From Dactylococcopsis salina PCC 8305 (GTDB taxonomy: Bacteria; Cyanobacteriota; Cyanobacteriia; Cyanobacteriales; Rubidibacteraceae), in NCBI RefSeq assembly GCF_000317615.1, contig NC_019780.1, positions 62,001 through 126,000 on the forward strand: a stretch of 64,000 nt of DNA, given 5' to 3'. Positions 9,230 through 18,072 of the stretch are shown here, piece by piece. A program made the position numbers and the translations under genes. Position 1 is the first letter of the stretch; each line of letters opens with the position of its first letter. The notes under the pieces are model-generated. The model was not told where the DNA came from, searched no databases, and saw only the letters and a program-made list of their open reading frames with translations.

Positions 9230-9889
9230 CTAATAGGATAAGGCAAGGCGAGAGTTGAGGGTAATATCTAAGTCTTGGTTTGGATCAATGGAAATCACTT
9301 CCACTTCATCTTTCCCTAAGAGTAAGCCGCCCAATGCACCTAAACCCACTCCTCCTAATACTTCTTCCGTTGCGATCGCTCGATCACCCGTAATTCCTGC
9401 AATAACGCTCGCTGCAGCGGCTCCAATGGCAGCCCCTTCTAAAATATCACCCGTACTTGCGCCTCGTTTCACAGTTTCTCGTCGCGTCACGACTTGCGAA
9501 CTGGCGTTAATGCTTTGAGACGATTCTCCAGCGACTTTTAATTCTTGGGCGACAAACCGAGCGCCATTTCCCACTGGTTGTACTTCTCCCACCAGTTCGC
9601 TACCGTAAGGAATTAAAATTCGTCCTTGACGATCTTTGATGTTGGCGGCAATTTGTAGGGTAACGGGAACGGTTTCGTCGGGTAAAACAACAATTTTTTC
9701 GGCTTCGTCGTAGCGTACTGGTAGGGAAACACCAGAGGGAATCGCAATGCGGCGAACTTGGGCGATGTTACTGTGTACAAATTGAGCAGAAGCTTGATTA
9801 GACAGGAGGAGAGGGGTTGTTACTCCCATCCCTAAAAAGAGAGAAAGAACGGTTAATGTTCCTTTTTTTACGGTGGACAGTTTAGACAT
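9230..9889 (-). CDS. Exported protein with glycine-zipper segment
   Basis: A 219-residue protein with a Sec signal peptide: basic MSKLSTVKKG, a hydrophobic run and a likely cut after ASA (about residue 36). The mature part has a beta-rich domain with ILIPYGSELVGEV, somewhat like the soluble part of TrbI/VirB10 proteins, then a glycine/alanine-rich zipper (about 145-185) that could span or associate with a membrane. I do not recognise a named family. ATG 9889 is chosen because the signal peptide begins there; an upstream in-frame extension to 10006 lacks export features. Confidence 0.7.
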   Translation of the reverse strand: MSKLSTVKKGTLTVLSLFLGMGVTTPLLLSNQASAQFVHSNIAQVRRIAIPSGVSLPVRYDEAEKIVVLPDETVPVTLQIAANIKDRQGRILIPYGSELVGEVQPVGNGARFVAQELKVAGESSQSINASSQVVTRRETVKRGASTGDILEGAAIGAAAASVIAGITGDRAIATEEVLGGVGLGALGGLLLGKDEVEVISIDPNQDLDITLNSRLALSY

Positions 9890-10009
9890 TGCACATTTCC
9901 TAATATTCGTCAAGGGGAAAGACGGGAATTTTAAAATTAAAGTTCCACCTTTAAAAACCACTGTCGGGACGAACCGCCCTTCGCCCCGACAAGAGTTGAT
10001 TAACAAAAA

Positions 10010-10180
10010 TTAAACTAAACCAGAACGGCGACAGAATACGGCGAAACTGGTAGCAATACCAGTAATGAAAAGGGCGGTTAAGGGGGATTGTCCTTGACTG
10101 ACGGCGAAGGAAGTAACTACACCTGAACCTACTGCCGCGATGGAAATTGTGCTGAGTAAATCTTGAGATGAACTATTCAT
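10010..10180 (-). CDS. Small hydrophobic membrane protein, 56 aa
   Basis: A 56-residue frame beginning MNSSSQDLLSTISIAAVG. Two hydrophobic stretches (about 10-27 and 34-47) are joined by SQGQSPL, and the protein ends CRRSGLV, predicting a two-helix hairpin with a cytoplasmic tail. It is upstream of and co-directional with the exported glycine-zipper protein (121 bp gap). No family is recognised. Coding status rests on composition and the clean frame. Confidence 0.5.
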   Translation of the reverse strand: MNSSSQDLLSTISIAAVGSGVVTSFAVSQGQSPLTALFITGIATSFAVFCRRSGLV

Positions 10181-10305
10181 TTTATCAAAAAGTGTTTTTA
10201 TATACTGTATTTAAGCTAACAAAGCAATCCCCCCCCCTGGGACTAAAATCAAGGAATTGTAAATAAGTTTTAGCTTTTCTATAAGTTTGTTCATATTAAC
10301 TGGTC

Positions 10306-10525
10306 ACTGATTGGTGTTGGGTTTCGTCTTCTCCACCCATTGCAGTGACCAGTGATCAGTGATCAGTGATCAGTAAGCAGTGAATAGTGAATAGTAAGCA
10401 ATTAATTCGTAACAGATTGTAAGCTACTAAGTAACTGACTAGATCAAGAACAACTGGTAACTGGTAACTGGTCACTGGTCACTGATTGGTGTTGGGTTTC
10501 GTCTTCTCCACCCAACCTACGTTTT
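10306..10525. repeat. Composite repeat region (GTTGGGT hairpins and ACTGGTCACTGATC units)
   Basis: This fills most of the 352-bp gap between two genes. It holds two copies of TTGGGTTTCGTCTTCTCC followed by ACCCA, one ending ACCCAACCTACG, each next to short tandem GTGATCA/ACTGGTCA units. No gene was seen in the gap. The same two repeat types recur together near 15.3, 24.5, 33.4 and 49.95 kb. Confidence 0.75.
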
Positions 10526-10532
10526 AGGGGGA

Positions 10533-12038
10533 TTAGGGGGCGATCATCTGTTGAGTTTGTTCTGGATCAACCAAACTGTTAGCGCACAAAATCCCAGAAG
10601 CGGCTACAGCAGGAACACCAATTCCGGGGAGGGTACTATCTCCCACTCGATAAAGCCCAGAAATCGGGGTTTTATAGCTGGGAAACAGCCCGTTTTCGGC
10701 TGAGATGGCGGGGCCGTAAGTGCCTTGATAGCGTCTTAAATAGCGGCTATGAGTGAGGGGAGAGCCAATCAATTCGAGGGTGATGCGATCGCGCAGATCG
10801 GGGATAATTTTCTCTAAAGCCTGATACAGTGGCGCGGCTTTTGCTTGTTTTTTCTGAGGATAGTTTTCATTTCGTTGCCATCCCTGATAAGGTTCTAAAG
10901 TGTAGGCATGAATCAGATGTTGTCCTGATGGTGCTAAGTTGGCATCCCAAACGGTAGGAATGGAAATCATACAGGTGTTTCCTGGGGTGCTAATGTCTTT
11001 TTTTTGATCATGTACTACCACATGATGACCATTTAATTTTTCTAACCCTGCGGCGCGAATCCCTAAATGAAGGTGCATAAAACTTTCTACCGTCGGTGTG
11101 GCTAAACTGGTTTGACGGTAGTTTGGCGGTAAATCTTCTGGCTGTAACAGTTGGCTGTAAGTATCCCAAATGGTGGCGTTAGAGATGACAATTGGTGCTT
11201 TCAATATCTCACCGTTGCGGAGTTTCACCCCTTGCGCTGTTCCTGATTCTACTAAAATCTGTTCCACATGAGCGTTGAGTTTTAATTCCCCTCCCCAACG
11301 CCGCAAACCGCGAAGGAGTGCTTCAACAATAGCGCCACTTCCTCCCACTGGATATTCTACCCCTACTCTCGATCGTTCTCCGAGCATAAAGGCAATTTCT
11401 GGCGCGATCGTACCGTTTGCTTTCAAACCCGAAAGTAGGAAACATTCTAAATCAATTAAGCGTTTCACCCAAGCATCGGTGACAGTTTGTTCTCGAATTT
11501 TCCCCACCGAAGCACTCATCAGAGGTAATTTCGGAAGCGATTTTAATAGATTCCATCCATATTTAGGGAATAATACTTGTAGAATCTTCCAATCCGATCG
11601 TAGTTCAATGGTTGGGATATCTTTTAAGCAATTATAGATTCCCAACATTTCGGTAACAAAAGCGCGGTATTCCTTAGCCCCTTGAGGAGTAATTTTCTCT
11701 ATTTCTTGACAGTAACGATCGTTATCTTGAAAGGCGAAAAATGTTCCTTCGGGAAAATGAAACTCACCGAGGGGATCATAAGGAATCGTTTTCAAACTTT
11801 CCCCTAACACGGTTAAAACTTGCTGTAAGGGATTTAAACTGCTATTGTCAGCGCTAATCCCAGCATAAAAGGAGGGTCCTGAATCGAAGGTAAAGCCTTG
11901 ACGAGTGAAACTGTGAGCTGCGCCGCCAGGAATATTATGACTTTCACAAATTAAGACTTTGTAGCCATAACGAGCCAACAAACTTCCTGCTGTTAATCCT
12001 CCGATGCCACTCCCAATTATAATCACATCTAGAGCCAT
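10533..12038 (-). CDS. FAD-dependent CRTISO/phytoene-desaturase-like oxidoreductase
   Basis: A 501-residue flavoprotein. The N-terminal dinucleotide-binding motif VIIIGSGIGGLTAG is followed by ICESHNIPGGAAHS; the C-terminal FAD motif is LYRVGDSTLPGIGVPAV. Length and motifs match cyanobacterial carotenoid isomerase (CrtH) and its paralogues. Because the substrate-region sequence differs from CrtH as I recall it, a CRTISO-like paralogue is as likely as CrtH itself. The expected role is cis-trans isomerisation or desaturation of a carotenoid or a related lipid. ATG 12038 is preferred because GTGAGG lies 6 bp upstream; an in-frame GTG at 12053 is less likely. Confidence 0.85.
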   Translation of the reverse strand: MALDVIIIGSGIGGLTAGSLLARYGYKVLICESHNIPGGAAHSFTRQGFTFDSGPSFYAGISADNSSLNPLQQVLTVLGESLKTIPYDPLGEFHFPEGTFFAFQDNDRYCQEIEKITPQGAKEYRAFVTEMLGIYNCLKDIPTIELRSDWKILQVLFPKYGWNLLKSLPKLPLMSASVGKIREQTVTDAWVKRLIDLECFLLSGLKANGTIAPEIAFMLGERSRVGVEYPVGGSGAIVEALLRGLRRWGGELKLNAHVEQILVESGTAQGVKLRNGEILKAPIVISNATIWDTYSQLLQPEDLPPNYRQTSLATPTVESFMHLHLGIRAAGLEKLNGHHVVVHDQKKDISTPGNTCMISIPTVWDANLAPSGQHLIHAYTLEPYQGWQRNENYPQKKQAKAAPLYQALEKIIPDLRDRITLELIGSPLTHSRYLRRYQGTYGPAISAENGLFPSYKTPISGLYRVGDSTLPGIGVPAVAASGILCANSLVDPEQTQQMIAP

Positions 12039-12059
12039 TTTTTCCTCACTCACTCTTTA

Positions 12060-12260
12060 TTGACGCTCTCCCATCAAATCAAAGATTATGATGGGAGATT
12101 CTTGCTTCTAACTACTGAACCAAGTTCAGCAGACGACCAACCTTAAAACATCCACAAACTCGTTGCTTCAGTCCCAGTGGGTCAATCTCCACAAGCGTAG
12201 ATTATTCTGTTCTCGTCCGCCCGACGATACAGTTTTCAAGTATTTTTCGGTTTTACTGGT
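12060..12260 (-). pseudogene. Relic of the 3' end of a tnpB transposon
   Basis: On the minus strand the decayed frame reads like a TnpB C-terminus (GRTRTE, stop, STLVEIDPLGLKQ). It is followed by a hairpin with a perfect 10-bp stem (TCTCCCATCA, 12067-12076, and TGATGGGAGA, 12089-12098) and GCGTCAAT, as in the right ends of IS605/IS1341-type elements. No intact gene remains. A second, related hairpin lies at 12351-12376, so two element ends may be nested here. The rest of the 12.05-12.40 kb gap holds no gene I can see. Confidence 0.5.
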
Positions 12261-12350
12261 ACACTCGTTAAAGTGAAGCACGTTTTTAGAGAGGTTTTTC
12301 GCGCCTCTTTTTAATGGTTAAATTATACCACGACTGTTCTGATTCATCAC

Positions 12351-12376
12351 CCCAACAAATCAAAGATTATGTTGGG
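12351..12376. repeat. Hairpin related by compensatory changes to 12067-12098
   Basis: CCCAACA and TGTTGGG enclose the 12-nt loop AATCAAAGATTA. The hairpin 280 bp upstream has the identical loop but a stem of CCCATCA and TGATGGG, so one base pair differs on both sides. This supports a structured RNA or single-strand DNA end rather than chance similarity. Confidence 0.65.
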
Positions 12377-12405
12377 AGTCTTCTCAGAACGCTAGATAAA
12401 TCCCG

Positions 12406-13359
12406 ATGAAACCACAATTAATTTCAACTTGGATTGTCTCAATTACGATCGCGCTAACAGGAAGTTTAGCCACTGCTTTATATTCCCCTGTTGAAGCTCA
12501 ACCCACCGTTTCTAATCGTAACCAAGAAACTCTCTCTGAGTCACTCCCTTTTAAGATTAGTGACGCAGTTGTTACTTTACAAGGAGCAGGGGGAAAAGGA
12601 ACAGGAAGTATTATCGAAGCCAGTGGGATTGTTCTCACCAGTGAACATATTATCAGCGATGCTCAGGGAGGACAAGTCAGCATTTTAACGGATGATGGGG
12701 TTCAATATCCAGGGAAAGTGATTGCGGTCGATCGCGATCATGATTTAGCCCTGATTCAAATTCTCAGCCGTCAAACCTTTTCTACGTTACCCCTCGCGGA
12801 TGGAGATGAAATTAACACCAAGGAAAGGGTGTATGCGTTAGCTGATCCGTTTTTGTCTTTAGAAAATCTTACCAGTGGGACACTGAAAAAAGTCACCAGA
12901 GCGACCAGTCTTTACAGTACAATTTTACTCAGTCCTGGGGATTCTGGGGGGCCTTTACTGAATGGGGAAGGAGAAATTATTGGCGTAAATCGTGCGATTA
13001 TTCGCTTTCAAAATGCCGAGGGGAATAGCACTTGGGGCTTATCAACCCATATTAATTCGGTTCATAATTTTTTAGAAAACGCTCGATCGAGTCGCCTTTC
13101 TTCTGCTTCTGAAAATGGGAATCAGACTCAGAAATTAGGGATTACTGTTGCGCCAAATACGTTAGAAATTATTGAAATCGAACCAGATTCTTTAGCGGAT
13201 GAATGGGGATTAAAAATAGGAGATGAATTAGTTGGCTTTAATCATCGTCCGATCGAAGAATTAGGAACATTACAAGATTTTTTAGACAAAAATCCCTCAG
13301 AAGTTTTGCTATTCTTAAGAAGAAATAATTACTTAGTTCGCTTGCGAATGAGACTATAA
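12406..13359 (+). CDS. Trypsin-like serine protease with PDZ domain (HtrA-like)
   Basis: A 317-residue protein. The signal peptide (about 1-31) ends near VEA. The protease domain (about 50-215) has the triad His81 (TSEHIISD), Asp113 (DRDHDLALI) and Ser180 (SPGDSGGPLL). The usual TNAHV around the histidine reads TSEHI, an unusual but conservative change. A single C-terminal PDZ domain (about 245-315) contains IEIEPDSLADEWGLKIGDE. It is shorter than Deg/Htr proteases, which have about 400 residues, because the N-terminal linker is short. Location is periplasm or lumen; the role is inferred to be protein quality control. A heptamer repeat follows the gene. Confidence 0.85.
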   Translation: MKPQLISTWIVSITIALTGSLATALYSPVEAQPTVSNRNQETLSESLPFKISDAVVTLQGAGGKGTGSIIEASGIVLTSEHIISDAQGGQVSILTDDGVQYPGKVIAVDRDHDLALIQILSRQTFSTLPLADGDEINTKERVYALADPFLSLENLTSGTLKKVTRATSLYSTILLSPGDSGGPLLNGEGEIIGVNRAIIRFQNAEGNSTWGLSTHINSVHNFLENARSSRLSSASENGNQTQKLGITVAPNTLEIIEIEPDSLADEWGLKIGDELVGFNHRPIEELGTLQDFLDKNPSEVLLFLRRNNYLVRLRMRL

Positions 13360-13402
13360 TTATGGTTTTTAGACAGTAGCTATGATAGAAAAGTAGTAGA
13401 AT

Positions 13403-13510
13403 AAGGCAAAAGGCAAGAGGCAAAAGGCAAGAGGCAAAAGGCAAGAGGCAAAAGGCAAAAGGCAAAAGGCAAGAGGCAAAAGGCAAAAGGCAAGAGGCAA
13501 AAGGCAAAAG
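13403..13510. repeat. Heptamer tandem repeat (GGCAAAA / GGCAAGA)
   Basis: About fifteen 7-bp units GGCAAAA/GGCAAGA in mixed order fill the gap between the protease and the Uma2 fragment. Unlike the tracts at 3.5 and 20.8 kb, the flanks show no MITE ends. Confidence 0.85.
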
Positions 13511-13558
13511 ACTTTAAATATTTAATAATTTGGCAAAAAATAAGGGAGAATATTTAAC

Positions 13559-13969
13559 ATGAATTTGACAAAAACGATCGCGCTACCCACCGAAAACGAA
13601 CTTCCCTGTGATGATGGTATTCCCATGGCAACTCAACGACATAAAATACAAATGGACTTGTTATTAGATGTCCTTTATCCCTGGCTAGAAAAACGAGATA
13701 ACGGCTATATGGGCGGTAATATGTTCATTTATTACAGCGCCGCGCAACTGAAAAATCAAGACTTCAAAGGACCTGATTTTTTTGCCGTTTTAAATGTGTC
13801 AAAAGTCGAACGAAAAAGTTGGGTAGTTTGGGAAGAAGGAAAAGCCCCAGATGTGATCATTGAATTACTATCAGAAAGCACCGCCAACATCGACAAAACC
13901 GAAAAAAAAGAAGTGTATCAGAATCAAATGCGAGTCCCAGAATATTTCTGGTATGAGCCGTGGCGCTAA
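13559..13969 (+). pseudogene. Uma2-family (DUF820) protein, C-terminally truncated
   Basis: A 136-residue frame matching the first two thirds of Uma2 proteins: GPDFFAVLNVSKVERKSWVV, APDVIIELLSEST and VPEYFWYEP. These have a PD-(D/E)XK nuclease-like fold; the D of GPDFF and the E and xK of the following strands are kept. Family members run to about 190-230 residues. Here the frame stops right after the FWYEP motif, and the next 40 bp are a C/G-rich repeat, so about 60 residues are missing. It is probably a remnant of a once-mobile gene family. Confidence 0.7.
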
Positions 13970-14015
13970 GTTTTCAGTTCCTGTTTAACGCCCCCTTTCA
14001 AAGGGGGTTGGGGGA

Positions 14016-15197
14016 TTAGGTGGCTTGCATCGCTTTCACTAATTCCTGTGCGACCTCTGGACGAGAAAATTCTTCTGGGGGACATTTTCCTTCTCGTAAC
14101 ATTGCCCGTACTTTTGTTCCAGAGAGATGAAGTCTTTCTTCTGGGGTGCTAGGGCTAGTTTTACTGGTTGCCATTTGTTTGGTGCGTTTGCAATAAAAAG
14201 CGTGTTCAAAACGCATGGGAGTAATGCCTAACGCTTCTGGATCAAATTCATTAAAAATTTCTTGTGCGTCATAAGTGCCATAGTAGTCGCCAACACCAGC
14301 ATGATCACGTCCCACAATAAAATGAGTACAGCCGTAGTTTTTTCGCACTAAAGCATGAAAAATCGCCTCTCTGGGACCAGCGTAACGCATGGCAGCAGGA
14401 TAAATGGCGAGACTGACTCGTTCTTTGGGATAATAGTTTTCTAGGATGATTTCGTAGCAGCGCATCCGCACATCAGCAGGAATGTCATCGCTTTTGGTTG
14501 CGCCTACCAGAGGATGCAAAAAGAGTCCATCAACCACCTCTAAGGCGCATTTCTGGATGTATTCATGGGCGCGATGGATGGGATTACGGGTTTGGAAACC
14601 GACGATGGTTTTCCAGCCTTTTTCGCGGAATAAGGCTCGTGATTGAATGGGATCAATTTGATAGTTGGGGAAGAGGGGATGCGGATCACGTTCTAATAGC
14701 CAGACGGGTCCGGCGAGGTTGATTGCTCCTTTCTGATAGATGACAGCAACCCCTGGATGTTTTTCTTCATCGGTACGATAAACGTTAACGGCTTCGTGTG
14801 CTTTGTTGTAGCGGTATTTTTGGGTTAATTCTAAAACACCGATAAATCTGCCTTGAGGATCATCGAGACGCACCCAATTTCCTTCTTGGAGAGGTTCGGC
14901 TTCTTCTTCGCTGACGGAAAGGGTGACGGGAATTGACCAAGGTAGTCCGTTTTCGAGGTGCATTTCGGTGACAACTCGTTCGTAATCTCCTTGTTCCATG
15001 AAGCCACGCAGGGGACTAAATCCACCGATGGCAATCATTTCGAGATCAGAGACGGCTCTTTGATCCAGTTGTACTCGCGGTAAACTTTCTGCTTGGGCTA
15101 AAAATTCTTGTTTTTCGGCTTCGTTGGCGATGCAGTTAATGAGTTGTCCGCCGTGAGGGGCGATCGCATCTTGTTCGGTATTGGCAATGTTGCTCAT
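14016..15197 (-). CDS. sat: Sulfate adenylyltransferase (ATP sulfurylase)
   Basis: A 393-residue enzyme of assimilatory sulfate reduction, forming APS and PPi from sulfate and ATP. The ATP-binding motif [11 protein letters not shown] is at 202-212, followed by the second signature [12 protein letters not shown]. The length matches the monofunctional bacterial/cyanobacterial Sat without a fused APS-kinase domain. Start [10 protein letters not shown] is supported by the conserved PHGGQLI a few residues in. No other sulfur gene is adjacent. Confidence 0.96.
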   Translation of the reverse strand: MSNIANTEQDAIAPHGGQLINCIANEAEKQEFLAQAESLPRVQLDQRAVSDLEMIAIGGFSPLRGFMEQGDYERVVTEMHLENGLPWSIPVTLSVSEEEAEPLQEGNWVRLDDPQGRFIGVLELTQKYRYNKAHEAVNVYRTDEEKHPGVAVIYQKGAINLAGPVWLLERDPHPLFPNYQIDPIQSRALFREKGWKTIVGFQTRNPIHRAHEYIQKCALEVVDGLFLHPLVGATKSDDIPADVRMRCYEIILENYYPKERVSLAIYPAAMRYAGPREAIFHALVRKNYGCTHFIVGRDHAGVGDYYGTYDAQEIFNEFDPEALGITPMRFEHAFYCKRTKQMATSKTSPSTPEERLHLSGTKVRAMLREGKCPPEEFSRPEVAQELVKAMQAT

Positions 15198-15297
15198 AAA
15201 AACTTCTATATTTAATTAAGATGTTGTTACAAGACTTTATCCTACCAAGTTCAGGCTACGATTTGAGCAGAGAGTGGATTTTTGATTTTTGTCAGGA

Positions 15298-15388
15298 AGT
15301 GATCAGTGATCAGTGACCAGTGACCAGTGACCAGTGACCAGTAATCAGTGAACAAATAACAAATAACAAATAACAAATAACAAATATT
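15298..15388. repeat. Tandem GTGACCA and AAATAAC units
   Basis: GTGATCA/GTGACCA units (15300-15349) pass directly into four or five AAATAAC heptamers (15352-15388), ending 2 bp before the ATG of the next gene. The same pair of units in inverse orientation lies upstream of the truncated dus gene at 24.5 kb. Confidence 0.8.
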
Positions 15389-15390
15389 TG

Positions 15391-16419
15391 ATGATGAGTA
15401 ATTTTTCTGAACTCCCCATTCCCAGTTTTTTTAATCCCGAAAAGGCGCGAGAGGTTTGGCAAATTCCCTATTCCGATCGAGCGACTCAAGGAGAAAATTG
15501 GGCGAAACAATATCAGATTTCTCCTGCTGATGCTGATCAAACTCGCATCGGACTTTTGTTAATTGATGTGCAAAATACGTTCTGTTTACCAGGGTTTGAA
15601 TTGTATGTGGGAGGACAATCTCAACAGGGGGCGATCGAGGATAATATTCGTTTATGTGAGTTCATCTATCGTCATCTCCATTGCTTTACAGAAATCATCG
15701 CTACAATGGACACTCATTTTGCTATCCAAATTTTTCATCCGATTTTTTGGGTAGATGATCAGGGAGAACATCCCACTCCAGGAACAACAATTATTTCTCA
15801 TCAAGACATTGAAAAAGGCGTTTGGAAAGTTAATCCTGCGATCGTTCCTAATTTTCCGAGTTGGGATTATTCGAGTTTACAAACCTACGCTTTACATTAT
15901 GCTCGTCATTTAGATCAGACGGGAAAATATCCTCTGATTATTTGGCCCTATCACGGTATGCTCGGAAGTATTGGTCATGCTTTGGTTTCTTCTGTGGAAG
16001 AAGCATTATTTTTCTATAGTGCGGCTCGTAAACGTCAACCGCAATATGAAATTAAAGGGAACAATCCTTTAACTGAAAACTATTCGGTGTTGCGTCCAGA
16101 AGTTACGGAAGACCAAAATGGGAGGACGATCGCTCAAGAAAATCGATCGTTAATTGAGCAGTTATTAAGTTTCGATCGACTCTTAATTGCAGGACAAGCA
16201 AAAAGTCATTGTGTGGCTTGGACGATTGATGATTTACTCATTGAAATTCAAAAAAAAGACCCGAAATTAGCGCGAAAGATTTATCTTCTTGAAGACTGTA
16301 CTTCTCCTGTTGTTATTCCTAATGGTGCTGATTTTACCACTCAAGCTGACGAAGCCTTTGCTCGATTTCAAGACGCGGGAATGCACCTGATTCGATCGAC
16401 GGAAACGATTGACTTTTAG
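15391..16419 (+). CDS. Isochorismatase-fold cysteine hydrolase, nicotinamidase-like
   Basis: A 342-residue member of the isochorismatase/nicotinamidase family. The expected triad is visible: Asp59 in LLLIDVQNTF, Lys in EIKGNNPLTENYS and Cys in GQAKSHCVAWT. A TMDTH..IFHP stretch provides likely metal ligands. At about 340 residues it is longer than typical nicotinamidases (about 200), with an extended N-terminus and a long middle. It sits back to back with menF, but similarity to true isochorismatases is only at fold level, and the KG...YS feature favours an amide hydrolase. Two tandem ATGs (15391, 15394) are possible starts. A heptamer array ends just upstream, leaving no visible Shine-Dalgarno. 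Confidence 0.75.
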   Translation: MMSNFSELPIPSFFNPEKAREVWQIPYSDRATQGENWAKQYQISPADADQTRIGLLLIDVQNTFCLPGFELYVGGQSQQGAIEDNIRLCEFIYRHLHCFTEIIATMDTHFAIQIFHPIFWVDDQGEHPTPGTTIISHQDIEKGVWKVNPAIVPNFPSWDYSSLQTYALHYARHLDQTGKYPLIIWPYHGMLGSIGHALVSSVEEALFFYSAARKRQPQYEIKGNNPLTENYSVLRPEVTEDQNGRTIAQENRSLIEQLLSFDRLLIAGQAKSHCVAWTIDDLLIEIQKKDPKLARKIYLLEDCTSPVVIPNGADFTTQADEAFARFQDAGMHLIRSTETIDF

Positions 16420-16437
16420 GTGAGATTAAAGCGTTAC

Positions 16438-17868
16438 TCATGATCGTAGTGCTTTTAACATTGCTTGTAGTTTCAATTGAATTTCTGCTAGTTCTTTTTT
16501 TGGGTTAGATCCAGCAACAATTCCAGCGCCAGCATATAAACGCGCTTGATTTTTTTGAATCATTGCCGATCGGATTCCCACCATAAATTCAGCGTTCCCT
16601 TTCCCATCTAACCAGCCAATGGGAGCGGCATAAAATGCTCGATCGAAGGTTTCATATTCACGGATTTTTTCACAAGCGATTGCAGTGGGTACACCAGCTA
16701 CAGCAGGAGTGGGATGGAGTTTCGCAACAATTTCGATCGGATTAATCTCGGTGGGAACTTCTGCTTTAATCACTGTCCAAAGATGTTGAATATTGTTCAG
16801 CTTTAAAAGTTGGCGCCGTGATGCTTCTGGTGTTAATCCTAGTTGTTTTAATTGTTGAATAATATAAGAACTTACGGCGTTGTGTTCTCGTCTTTCTTTC
16901 TCACTACTGAGAAGCGTTTGAGCTAATTTTTCGTCCTCGATCGAGTTTTTTCCTCGCGCGGCTGATCCAGCTAAAGCATCACTGATTAAGGTTTGTTTTC
17001 TCAAACTAAATAAACGTTCTGGGGTCGCACCAATAAAGTTATTTCCTTGACCATCTCCCACTAAAAAGATATAGCAATCGGGATATTTTTGTCGTAAATA
17101 ATTCAAAGATAAAAATGGATCAAAAGGGAGGGAAGCCACCACATCAAGATGATGAGACAAAACGATTTTCGTTAGTTTTTGTTGCTGAATATCTTCCAGT
17201 GCTAATTTTACGGCTTTCTCAAAGGGATGACGCTTATTTAAGGCGGCTTTTTCTAACTGATTCGTGAAGGAAGAAATTTGAGGAAAATAAAAACGAATGC
17301 TAGATTGAGAAAAGGTTTCTATCTTTTGCATTTGTTTTTTGATGGTTTCTTTAATCTCTATAATGTTGACAGTAGGAGACAGAAAACAATTATAAGTCAG
17401 GAAACAAGATTGATGAGAACGAGTAATTTGCCATTTCGGAATAAAGATCGTTACCGATGGCAACAAAGATGATAAGGAAGCGGCCTCAAAAAACGTTAAA
17501 TTGGTTAAAAACTTCGCGCCGACTTCTGGTAAACTTGTGTCTCCAGTTTCTAAAATTGAGTCTCGATATTCGTTGATAAAATCTTCGGTTTGTTGAAACC
17601 GATCGGCGCTAATAATTTTCTTTTCGATACAGCTTCCCCAAGCACTAATCGCACTATTTTGTTGTTGGTTTTCCCAATAAAATACTCTTTCTTGATCAGT
17701 GGTAAATTGCTGTAGAATCGTTAGCGGTTCCACTGCGAAAATTGCCTGAGTAATACTAACAATTAATCGCTGATTACTAGCCTGACATTTTTCTTGGCAA
17801 GTTTGTAAAAAATCGTGCAAATTTTGATCATCGGCTAAGGGTCTAGCGTCGCAAGGAGTCACTGACAT
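16438..17868 (-). CDS. menF: Isochorismate synthase
   Basis: A 476-residue chorismate-binding enzyme that converts chorismate to isochorismate, the first step to phylloquinone in cyanobacteria. The C-terminal catalytic domain carries GATPERLF, ALAGSAARGKN, KERREHN, HPTPAVAGVP and FYAAPIGW, in the order of MenF/EntC/PchA proteins. The N-terminal 130 residues are variable, as usual. The divergent neighbour menA works later in the same pathway, which supports MenF over EntC. It ends 18 bp from the convergent nicotinamidase-like gene. Confidence 0.92.
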   Translation of the reverse strand: MSVTPCDARPLADDQNLHDFLQTCQEKCQASNQRLIVSITQAIFAVEPLTILQQFTTDQERVFYWENQQQNSAISAWGSCIEKKIISADRFQQTEDFINEYRDSILETGDTSLPEVGAKFLTNLTFFEAASLSSLLPSVTIFIPKWQITRSHQSCFLTYNCFLSPTVNIIEIKETIKKQMQKIETFSQSSIRFYFPQISSFTNQLEKAALNKRHPFEKAVKLALEDIQQQKLTKIVLSHHLDVVASLPFDPFLSLNYLRQKYPDCYIFLVGDGQGNNFIGATPERLFSLRKQTLISDALAGSAARGKNSIEDEKLAQTLLSSEKERREHNAVSSYIIQQLKQLGLTPEASRRQLLKLNNIQHLWTVIKAEVPTEINPIEIVAKLHPTPAVAGVPTAIACEKIREYETFDRAFYAAPIGWLDGKGNAEFMVGIRSAMIQKNQARLYAGAGIVAGSNPKKELAEIQLKLQAMLKALRS

Positions 17869-18072
17869 GAGGACAACAATTGTAAATTATTTTATAATCG
17901 TTCTGGCGTTAAGGGAACAAAGATGATATTTCTAAGGGAGAAGTTGCTTCCAAGTTTAGGTCATTGCTCACAATTTATTGATCTTAACAATAAATTTCCT
18001 CCTCTTAACGAACATTTCCTCAAGCATAACCCTTGAGGCTTAATTATACCTAACATAACCTTTTATTTTCCT
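17869..18072. promoter_or_regulatory. Divergent menF/menA intergenic region
   Basis: A 204-bp gap between two divergent phylloquinone genes. Visible A/T-rich candidate -10 hexamers are on both strands near 17890-17897 (TTATAATC), and there is a short hairpin (CCTCAAG...CTTGAGG, about 18019-18040) before menA. Shared regulation is likely but inferred. Confidence 0.4.
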
